NCBI GenBank assembly: GCA_016715245.1 | Contig: JADKAS010000004.1 | Span: 1-64,000, forward strand | Reading direction: 5' to 3' | Length of the DNA stretch: 64,000 nucleotides | Source: Saprospiraceae bacterium | GTDB lineage: Bacteria; Bacteroidota; Bacteroidia; Chitinophagales; Saprospiraceae | Shown: piece after piece, positions 1-6,622 of the stretch | How the letters are laid out: each line of letters begins with the position of its first letter | How positions within the stretch are numbered: the stretch's first letter is position 1 | The notes under the pieces: model-generated | What the model was told of the DNA's origin: nothing | Databases searched by the model: none | The model's input: the letters and a program-made list of their open reading frames with translations, nothing else | Position numbers and translations under genes: made by a program

Positions 1-289
1 TAACTATTTAATCTACGCACCAAATATATTATATTTTATAAAAATTATTCTGTTTACTTCATTTTTTTATAATAAGCTAATAGTAAACCCATACAAATCA
101 TTGATTTGTAAAAGAATATCTATCAAATGGTCATCTGCTTTGACGTTTTTACTGATGTTGGGGCCGGTTTTGCTGCCGTATGACCTATACCACGCGTACC
201 ACCAGGGGCTTGATAGGAAACAAAAAGATTAAACGGCATGGTACTGCCTTCTCTTTTCGTGCATCAGAATTTATCATCTGACCCTGCTT
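1..289. other. Left-edge spacer downstream of the integrase
   Basis: AT-rich up to about 120, then more GC-rich. The only coding signal is a 38-codon minus-strand frame at 123-239, described separately. No tRNA, terminator hairpin or attachment-site repeat was recognised here, although this is where the 3' side of an integrase gene would meet its target. Confidence 0.4.
123..239 (-). CDS. Possible 38-residue ORF downstream of the integrase
   Basis: A short minus-strand frame, ATG at 237-239 and TGA at 123-125. It encodes a small product beginning MPFNLFVSYQ with a Gly/Ala/Pro/Thr/Lys-rich remainder and no hydrophobic segment. I do not recognise it. It sits 51 bp downstream of the integrase stop on the same strand, so it could be co-transcribed, or be the remnant of a longer gene cut by insertion. 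Its composition is more protein-like than the flanking AT-rich DNA, which is the only reason to list it. Confidence 0.2.
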   Translation of the reverse strand: MPFNLFVSYQAPGGTRGIGHTAAKPAPTSVKTSKQMTI

Positions 290-1993
290 TCAGGATCGAT
301 TGACAGATGGTGACAAGTTATCCAATGGACTCACAACATGCGATATACTTTGGGTAGTGACATGAGTGTATATCATCGTTGTTTTTACGTCCTTGTGACC
401 TAGTAATGTCTGGATATAGGGCAATTGAATGCCGGCATCCAGGAGGTGCGTCGCGAAACAATGTCGTAAAGTGTGAGGACTCACTTTTTTGGTAATACCT
501 GCTTTTTTGACAGCATTTTTTACCACGTTCTGTACACTTCGCTCTGAGTATTGAGTTTGATTGTCTTGTCCCTCAAACAACCATTGCTGCGGCATAAACT
601 CATTAAAATACTTTCTGAGTAATTGTTTAAGGGTTTGACTGAGCATAACAACCCGGTCTTTATTTCCTTTGCCACTGCGTATCAGCATTTGGTTTCGGTC
701 CCACCATATATCATTGACTTGCATGGAGATCACTTCATTGAGTCTGAGACCTCCACCATAGAGGATAAAAAGCAAGACGATATGTTTGGTGTTGGAGACA
801 CATTCTAATAGTCGGTTTACTTCTTGTGTACTTAGTATGGTGGGCAAATGAAATCCTTTTTTAGGCCTGACGAGTTGTTCTATTTTAAGGTCCATCCTGA
901 AGATGACCTTCTGATAATAGTATTTGACAGCGTTTATTGAGGTATGAATGGTACTTACTGCTATTTTTTTTCCTGCCAGGTGGTTAAAATATTCATTTAT
1001 TAAGGTATGGTCTGCTTTCGCAATATTTTGTATTCCAAGTGCTTCAGCATATTTTACCATTTCTGGTACATAAGTATATATCGTGCTCCAGCTGTTATTT
1101 CTTCTGAGCATGACATCGGTATATTGTTTGACTAATTCCTGATAGTCAAGTGAAAATTTAGATATAAGGTGTTGCTGTTTTTCGGAATTACTATAGTTTG
1201 TTTGGTTGTATTGTTTATTTTTTTGACAAAGGCGATTAATGACTTTTGTGCCATTACTGGAAAAGTGTGTTAATATTGCGGCAATGATAGAATCTTCTTT
1301 TGGAACAACCCATCGTTTATACTCAGGGTCATATTTTGCATTCGCGATTTGTTGAATAAAATGTTGATCAATTCCATATCCTTTTAGTTTTACACAAATA
1401 ACATCTTTGTATTCAGGAGTTTTGAATATTTCTACAATTTTTGGATCACAAGTTTCGAGGATCAGATTATAAATACGACCATATATTTCAGGACTCCAAT
1501 AATTAAAATGAGATTGAAGTTTGGCTAGATTGTCAGTATTTCCAACAACACTCCATAATTTCTGTCCATTATTCCAGTAAGCGCCATGCAGGTTTTTAAT
1601 CATTGAAACATCTGCGGGACGATAGGGTATTTTTACCCATAATCTTTGATTATTATAGTGAATCTCAATTTGATGTATTACATTTTTTTCTGGCTTATCA
1701 TCAGGCTCCGGGTCTTTAACTATCTTTTTGTCGGTATTTTCACGTAATGGCTCTGCACTGCCCGTGGTTCCTGAAGATTCTGTCACATAAGGTAATCCTG
1801 TTTGAATAAAATAATGCCAGTTTTCCTTTTCGTACGGAATATACCAGCATTGATGCGTCCGGCTGTATTTTGAATCCGGCAATTTTCTGATTTTTTGTAC
1901 AATATCTTCATTAGGCTGACACCTCAGCAAAATACAAGTTTTGTCACGGTGTATGATTTTTTGAACAGTAACCATTTTGCTTTTTTCCTGCAA
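290..1993 (-). CDS. Tyrosine recombinase/integrase with triple HARP-like N-terminal repeat
   Basis: A site-specific tyrosine recombinase of 567 residues, long for the family. The C-terminal catalytic domain has the full set: R417 (GGGLRLNEV), K443 (GKGNKDR), H507 and R510 (HTLRH), H533 (LGHKDV) and nucleophile Y542 (MIYTHV). The SAM-like core-binding domain is about 283-375. The ending TTMIYTHV...SPLDNL resembles integron integrases, but only 64 residues separate K443 from H507, so the extra IntI domain is absent; it is IntI-like, not a true IntI. Residues 37-62, 135-165 and 217-245 form three copies of a short motif (aromatic, then W-x-[VI]-[PV]) like the HARP-type motif of SNF2 proteins, perhaps used for DNA binding. 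It is divergent from a 137-bp repeat array beginning 33 bp beyond its start codon. Confidence 0.9.
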   Translation of the reverse strand: MQEKSKMVTVQKIIHRDKTCILLRCQPNEDIVQKIRKLPDSKYSRTHQCWYIPYEKENWHYFIQTGLPYVTESSGTTGSAEPLRENTDKKIVKDPEPDDKPEKNVIHQIEIHYNNQRLWVKIPYRPADVSMIKNLHGAYWNNGQKLWSVVGNTDNLAKLQSHFNYWSPEIYGRIYNLILETCDPKIVEIFKTPEYKDVICVKLKGYGIDQHFIQQIANAKYDPEYKRWVVPKEDSIIAAILTHFSSNGTKVINRLCQKNKQYNQTNYSNSEKQQHLISKFSLDYQELVKQYTDVMLRRNNSWSTIYTYVPEMVKYAEALGIQNIAKADHTLINEYFNHLAGKKIAVSTIHTSINAVKYYYQKVIFRMDLKIEQLVRPKKGFHLPTILSTQEVNRLLECVSNTKHIVLLFILYGGGLRLNEVISMQVNDIWWDRNQMLIRSGKGNKDRVVMLSQTLKQLLRKYFNEFMPQQWLFEGQDNQTQYSERSVQNVVKNAVKKAGITKKVSPHTLRHCFATHLLDAGIQLPYIQTLLGHKDVKTTMIYTHVTTQSISHVVSPLDNLSPSVNRS

Positions 1994-2025
1994 AATTGTG
2001 TAGTTTTCAACAAAAAACAGGGATT

Positions 2026-2383
2026 CAATGGATTTATTTTCAACAGATTGTAAACTTAATCGTTTCGGAACGGTTCTAGATTGTTTATACTTTTAATTTT
2101 GAAAAACACTATGCCCGATTACCCAAACTTTAACTGCTTTTTTCTAAAAAAAAAACAACTTCCAATGGTTTTGTTTTCAACCCATTGTGAACTTATTCGT
2201 TTCGGAACGGTTGTGGATTGTTTATACTTTTAATTTTGAAAAACACTATGCCCGATTACCCAAACTTTAACTGCTTTTTTCTAAAAAAAAAACAACTTCC
2301 AATGGTTTTGTTTTCAACCCATTGTGAACTTATTCGTTTCGGAACGGTTCTAGTTTATTTATACTTTTAATTTTGAAAAACAC
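2026..2383. repeat. 137-bp direct tandem repeat array (about 2.6 copies)
   Basis: Copies start at 2026, 2163 and 2300, exactly 137 bp apart; the first is the most diverged and the third is cut short near 2383. Each has a small inverted core, CGTT-TCGG-AACG, at 2061, 2198 and 2335, then a -7-like TAATTTTG on the plus strand. Repeat junctions at 2160-2191 and 2297-2328 form an imperfect stem (TTCCAATGG against CCATTGTGAA) with one bulged T. Two nearly identical 40-residue frames (2111-2233 and 2248-2370) run across the junctions. The array lies between the divergent integrase and a plus-strand gene, where attI and cassettes lie in integrons. Canonical attC boxes (GTTRRRY) were not found. It could hold recombinase sites, regulatory repeats or both. 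Confidence 0.85.
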
Positions 2384-2514
2384 TAACCCAACTACCAGAA
2401 CTATGATGCCTGAATCACAATAAAAACAAATTGCAATTTCAGTACTTATAATTGCTTATGTCTTTAAGTTGTAGTGGCTTAATATTTGAAAATTACTGTC
2501 ACAAATTAATTGCT

Positions 2515-2868
2515 ATGAAACGAAAATGCAAAATATGCCCGAACATGTTTTCAGGTAGATCTGATAAAATTTTTTGTAGCGTAAAATGCAAAACTTTTTA
2601 TCATAAAAAATTAATTGCTGTTACCTTGACGGCTGCGGAAAAAATTGATAAAATACTTCATCGAAACAGGTCTATTCTCCTTGAAATTCTTGGAAAAAAC
2701 GGGGGGTATAAAAAAGTTTCCAGGGAAATGCTGGATGCCAAAAAATTTAACTGGCACTACATTACCTCTTGCCACCTTAATTCGAACAACAAAATGGTAA
2801 ACTACATCTACGACTTTTCCTGGATGATTTTTTCTGACAGGGAAGTAGTCATCAAACGACTTAGGTAA
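2515..2868 (+). CDS. Small zinc-ribbon protein of unknown function
   Basis: A 117-residue protein with an N-terminal C5-x2-C8 and C21-x3-C25 zinc-ribbon (KCKIC...FCSVKC), followed by a helical region with a lysine/asparagine-rich surface. This is a conserved hypothetical family common in Bacteroidota whose function I do not know. The frame is open from an ATG at 2452, but the ATG at 2515 places the ribbon at the usual N-terminal position and removes a poor, non-conserved leader. It is the first gene beyond the 137-bp array and points away from the integrase, so it could be a passenger of the integrase-array locus. That link is inference. Confidence 0.65.
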   Translation: MKRKCKICPNMFSGRSDKIFCSVKCKTFYHKKLIAVTLTAAEKIDKILHRNRSILLEILGKNGGYKKVSREMLDAKKFNWHYITSCHLNSNNKMVNYIYDFSWMIFSDREVVIKRLR

Positions 2869-3314
2869 AGTCAAATTGTCAGCATGGCTTCGCCGTCGAT
2901 AGGTCGCAGCAACCTCACACCAGTGACTGTGTTCATAACCTATGCTCTCAGGTTCTTAATGATATACAAATTTAAAATATTATTTGAAAAAGTGATTACA
3001 ATTTTGTTTAATAATGGAAATATGGGGATAATATAATACAAGGATTTAATGATGTAATGATTTAATGATTTATTGATGTAATGATTTAATGTCCCGATGG
3101 CTATCGGGATGGATTTGTGATCAGATGGCAATAGCAATGGCTTTTTTTAGAGACCGAGAAATTTTGTGTTTGTATACAGTTCTTACCCGGATGAATTATT
3201 TAATCATAAAAAATTGATTTTTCTTTACGTGAGTGCAGTGAACGGTCTTATCAGACAAATTGATGTTGTCTCATTTTCAAATTTGAGGTAACCGGCAGAA
3301 AAAATGAATACCAA
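2869..3314. other. Intergenic spacer with short direct repeats
   Basis: No convincing gene. Around 3045-3090 there are overlapping direct repeats built on GATTTAATGATGTAATG. They end at a perfect 7-bp hairpin (3092-3109). The rest is AT-rich, and the minus-strand frame at 2940-3137 is low-complexity translation of the repeats. Confidence 0.5.
3092..3109. terminator. Hairpin TCCCGAT-GGCT-ATCGGGA
   Basis: A 7-bp perfect inverted repeat with a four-base loop, no clear U-tract on either side. It could be a weak terminator for the lipoprotein gene on the minus strand (stop at 3315) or a dispersed Bacteroidota intergenic hairpin. Confidence 0.35.
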
Positions 3315-3839
3315 TTATTTTAACTCCCTGTAATTGGCCGTTAATTCTACTGAAATAACATTCTGTTTCAAAAAGGCTGTATCCGCAGCGTAACTTCCTT
3401 TGGAGGGAAAATATATTTCTAATGTAGGTACACACCACCCCGGTTCTGTATCAAACGCTTGTTTTAATCCTGCTTCACCTTTTCCTTTCAAATCACTGCC
3501 GTTTTTTGTCATGGGAATATTTTCTTCAAAAAGAAAGAGCCAGCTGACACTGCCCCTGGCATTGATTCCTGTGGTAGTTTCGTCAAGTAAAGCCACCCGG
3601 CAATCTACTTTTACATGTTCTTCAGGACAAACATTTTCCACCAATTGACTCCACTGAAACACCCTGTCTGAACCATTCATATATGAATAATAGAATCCTG
3701 TTGTAGTATCGACAATGCTGCTACCTAATAGATAGAGGTCGAATACTTTTTTTGGCCCGCAAGGAGAGTCGTCAAAAAGATCACAAGCGGTAAATGTCAG
3801 GGCTGCCCACACACATAAACCAATAACGGAAGGTTTCAT
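3315..3839 (-). CDS. Predicted lipoprotein, unknown function
   Basis: A 174-residue protein with a short basic start, a hydrophobic stretch and a lipobox (LTFTAC, Cys19), so it is probably lipidated and exported. After the Cys comes DLFDDSPCG and a small beta-rich domain with a few further cysteines that might form disulfides outside the cytoplasm. No family recognised. It stands alone, with AT-rich spacers on both sides, and is followed on the same strand by a hairpin at 3092-3109. Confidence 0.65.
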   Translation of the reverse strand: MKPSVIGLCVWAALTFTACDLFDDSPCGPKKVFDLYLLGSSIVDTTTGFYYSYMNGSDRVFQWSQLVENVCPEEHVKVDCRVALLDETTTGINARGSVSWLFLFEENIPMTKNGSDLKGKGEAGLKQAFDTEPGWCVPTLEIYFPSKGSYAADTAFLKQNVISVELTANYRELK

Positions 3840-4011
3840 ATTACATTTGATTTATTAAAATTAAAAAAATAAAATATGCTTACTTTACACTAAAAAGGAG
3901 TATATAGTTTGTAAAATATGTTTAATCAATACAAAAATAATAATTATGTTTAAAACGGAAGAATAAAAATAAATTTATTTTAAAAAATATGTGACTTTAT
4001 TAAATGAAAAT

Positions 4012-4299
4012 TCAGCGAAATATATTTCGAAAAGTAACGCCACTGTATAATGCAAAAAGCGAAGAAAATATTTTGGCTGAGGAAGTTGTCATTTCAACAA
4101 CAGGACCCATCCCTGTCAGAATCATACACGCCATATAAAAACTGTCCAGCCAGGAAATGTTACCAAAATGATGGTATCCTGCCATGCCTACCATTACAGA
4201 AAACAAAATTAATCCCATGGCAAAAAGTCCGTACACTCCGAGCCTGTAAAGGAAATGTTGTAAGGGCACTACTTTTTGTTTGCGGTGTTCCAGTTTCAT
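4012..4299 (-). CDS. Two-TM potassium-channel-like protein, truncated at the C-terminus
   Basis: Ninety-five residues with a first membrane helix (about 16-42), a pore-helix-like segment WLDSFYMACMILTGMGPV with TGMG where K+ channels have TVGYG, and the beginning of a second helix. Small Bacteroidota proteins of this type normally continue some 20 residues further, through the end of helix 2 and a basic tail. Here the frame stops right after GVTFRNIFR, and I could not find the missing tail in another frame nearby. It may be a decayed gene or a naturally short variant. Its ion specificity cannot be told from sequence. Confidence 0.55.
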   Translation of the reverse strand: MKLEHRKQKVVPLQHFLYRLGVYGLFAMGLILFSVMVGMAGYHHFGNISWLDSFYMACMILTGMGPVVEMTTSSAKIFSSLFALYSGVTFRNIFR

Positions 4300-4520
4300 G
4301 GCGTAATATTTTTTTGATGGTTGCCGGAAATGTATCCTGAAATGAAGGAATACATTTTCAAAAATATTTTAATTTCAGTAAAGTACAAAAGTATAGAATT
4401 TTTTTTCCTTACAGCAACTGAACTTATGATTAAGATGTTAAGAGACTTTGATTCTTTTGAAAATATACGAAGTGACAAGCTGACTATTTGATAAGCTGAA
4501 TCAACGTTCCTCACGATAGA

Positions 4521-4731
4521 AAATATAAACAAAGTTGGAATTTTATTAACCTCAATCTTAACCTCAACCTCAGTTATTGTCGATTTGTCGATTTGGCTAT
4601 TTGTCAATCTGAATCGATAATTCTACATGAGGTGAAATATAAACAAAGTTGGAATTTTATCAACCTCAATCTTAACCTCAACCTCAGTTATTGTCGATTT
4701 GTCGATTTGGCTATTTGTCAATCTGAATCGA
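4521..4731. repeat. 97-bp direct repeat, two copies 114 bp apart
   Basis: Copies at 4521-4617 and 4635-4731 differ at only a few bases. Each begins AAATATAAACAAAGTTGG and ends in tandem octamer-like units built on GTCGATTT with a GGCTATTTGTCAA tail. The tail motif recurs as a single diverged copy at about 8459-8492, so it is a dispersed element rather than a local accident. Confidence 0.8.
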
Positions 4732-4780
4732 AACTTCGTAGGGGGTAAATAAAATCAATATCATGCTGACAACATAGTAA

Positions 4781-4840
4781 ATTGCTCTTTGCTCATTGCC
4801 CATTGCCCATTGCTCCGCAGGAAATTGCCAAATTGCCCAT
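4781..4840. repeat. Heptamer tract, unit CCCATTG
   Basis: Imperfect 7-bp tandem repeats (CTCATTG, CCCATTG, CCCATTG and variants). The tract is the reverse complement of the one at 6516-6581 on the other side of the gene at 4957. Confidence 0.7.
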
Positions 4841-4956
4841 TTATCTCATATCATACCGTTTATCAAAATATTACAACAGTATATTAAATAAATTTTCAAT
4901 TTCACCATTTTAATGTATTTTGCCCCGTATTTTATTAATGTCTTACATAAATAACC

Positions 4957-6507
4957 ATGAAACTAAAATTTTTAACCCTCACCGCTCTGTTGATTTGTAC
5001 AACTAGCCTGCTTATAGCCAACAATGTAGATGTCACCAATGTAAGCCTATCGGACAAAAACACAACCGAAGACTATCAACTTATTAACTTCAATATCTCG
5101 TGGGACAACTCATGGAATATCAATGGCGGTTCGCAGAACCATGATGCTGCCTGGATCTTTGTCAAGTGGCGGGATAAGACAGAGACTACCTGGCACCATG
5201 CGACCTTGCATTATGTCAATGGGACCGGTAGCGGAGACGGCCACACAGAACCTGCCAACTGCAATATCAAAAGCAGCAATGATACTGGCAGCGGTGGTGC
5301 CCATGGAGTCTTCATCCATCGAACTGATCTCGGTCAGGGTACGGTGAGCTATACGGGTGTACAGCTCCGATGGGACTATGGCAGCGATGGTCTGGCTGAT
5401 GGCGACCCTGTAGAAGTATATGTCATGGCCATCGAGATGGTCTATGTACCACAGAGTAGCTTTTACGTAGGCAGTGGCGGTACAGAATTCGGTGCCTTTT
5501 ACACCCACCCTACTACGACCAATCCCTACCAGATCACCAGTGAAGCTGCCATCACAGTAGGAACTGCAGCAGGTAATCTTTACTATGCAGGTATTGGATT
5601 TTCAGGTGATCAATTGGGTCCAATCCCTGCTGCCTTTCCCAAAGGCTACAATGACTTCTACTGTATGAAGTATGAGATCACCCAGAGCCAGTATGTGGCT
5701 TTTCTCAATATGCTCACTTATGCCCAACAAGTGACTCGTACTGCAGTGCTACCTACATCAGCTGCAGGTACTGCCGCTATGACTACGGGTACTTTGTTCA
5801 GAAATGGTATAGACATCATGACACCCGGAGTAGCGAGTACCACACCTGCAGTATATGCTTGCAATCTAGACAATGATGGCGGTTATAATGAAGCCAATGA
5901 TGGTCAGAGCATCGCCTGCAACTGGCTGTCATGGGCAGATGTAGCGGCCTATCTGGCCTGGGCGGCACTCCGACCCATGACGGAGCTGGAGTTCGAAAAG
6001 GCAGGTCGTGGCAATAAAGTGGCAGTAGCCAATGAATATGCCTGGGGCAATACTACAATAACAGGTGCTACGTCCATCACAAATTCTGGGTTTAATAATG
6101 AAATAGCCCAAGTTGGGTCAAACTGTACATACAATTCTGCTCCTGGAGTGCAAGGCCCTATGCGATCAGGTACCTTTGCTCAGGCAGCCACTACAAGATC
6201 ATCATCAGGAGCATCTTATTATGGTATCATGGAGCTAAGCGGAAACTTATTGGAGCGGCCTGTCACCGTAGGAAATCCTACTGGTCGCTTATTTACAGGC
6301 TTACATGGCAATGGAGCGCTTACAGGCTCCGGCAATGCCAATACTGCTGCATGGCCTGATATTGATGCCATAGGTGTCGGCGTTCGTGGTGGTTCTTGGA
6401 TTTCCGTTGTCATCGACCTCCGTTTGTCTCACCGCGAAGCTGCAGCCTATACTAATGTCAATCGCAGCATCAATGACGGTGGTCGTGGGTGTCGGTTGGC
6501 CCCTTAG
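4957..6507 (+). CDS. Secreted FGE/SUMF1-fold protein without catalytic cysteines; possible DGR target
   Basis: A 516-residue exported protein: signal peptide 1-21, an N-terminal beta-rich domain (about 22-155), then a formylglycine-generating-enzyme/C-type-lectin-like domain with family landmarks (EMVYVP, FPKGYNDFYCMKYEITQSQY, RPMTELEFEKAGRG, MELSGNLLE, VRGGSW). In true FGE the active cysteines follow the GGS motif; here that stretch reads ISVVIDLRLSHRE, so it is probably a binding protein, not an enzyme. It ends with R477-GGSW and a 36-residue tail finishing GGRGCRLAP. Eight successive codons after W481 all end in T or C, the pattern expected when AAY codons are mutated by a diversity-generating retroelement. 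No reverse transcriptase or template repeat lies in this window. It is flanked by heptamer tracts and followed by another surface protein. Confidence 0.85.
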   Translation: MKLKFLTLTALLICTTSLLIANNVDVTNVSLSDKNTTEDYQLINFNISWDNSWNINGGSQNHDAAWIFVKWRDKTETTWHHATLHYVNGTGSGDGHTEPANCNIKSSNDTGSGGAHGVFIHRTDLGQGTVSYTGVQLRWDYGSDGLADGDPVEVYVMAIEMVYVPQSSFYVGSGGTEFGAFYTHPTTTNPYQITSEAAITVGTAAGNLYYAGIGFSGDQLGPIPAAFPKGYNDFYCMKYEITQSQYVAFLNMLTYAQQVTRTAVLPTSAAGTAAMTTGTLFRNGIDIMTPGVASTTPAVYACNLDNDGGYNEANDGQSIACNWLSWADVAAYLAWAALRPMTELEFEKAGRGNKVAVANEYAWGNTTITGATSITNSGFNNEIAQVGSNCTYNSAPGVQGPMRSGTFAQAATTRSSSGASYYGIMELSGNLLERPVTVGNPTGRLFTGLHGNGALTGSGNANTAAWPDIDAIGVGVRGGSWISVVIDLRLSHREAAAYTNVNRSINDGGRGCRLAP

Positions 6508-6515
6508 CCGGGGTT

Positions 6516-6581
6516 GGCAATGAGCAATGGACAATCGGCAATGGGCAATGACAATGGGTAATGGGCAATGGGCAATGGATT
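6516..6581. repeat. Heptamer tract, unit CAATGGG
   Basis: Imperfect tandem 7-mers (CAATGAG, CAATGGA, CAATGGG). It begins a few bases after the stop codon of the FGE-fold gene and immediately follows a C4/G4 inverted repeat around that stop (about 6499-6514). Confidence 0.75.
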
Positions 6582-6622
6582 GGCAGTCGACCCTAATTCA
6601 TAATTATGTAAACGAATCATAG

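Larger units (their letters stand above)
4300..4956. other. Repeat-rich intergenic region before the FGE-fold gene
   Basis: A 657-bp stretch without a gene. It holds two copies of a 97-bp direct repeat (4521-4617 and 4635-4731), then a heptamer tract based on CCCATTG (about 4781-4840), then about 110 bp of AT-rich DNA that should contain the promoter of the gene at 4957. Confidence 0.6.

Noticed and set aside
2026..2383. CRISPR array or canonical integron attC sites
   Set aside because: The units are contiguous 137-bp repeats with no unique spacers, no cas genes are near, and the GTTRRRY/RYYYAAC boxes of attC are absent.
290..2868. Complete integrated prophage or transposon
   Set aside because: No phage structural, replication or transposase genes, and no flanking direct repeats could be seen at the left edge.
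2611..2874. Minus-strand ORF opposite the zinc-ribbon gene
   Set aside because: Antisense shadow; the plus strand has the C-x2-C / C-x3-C zinc-ribbon pattern.
4957..6507. Active sulfatase-maturing formylglycine-generating enzyme
   Set aside because: The segment after GGSW has no cysteines at the catalytic positions and no sulfatase gene is nearby.
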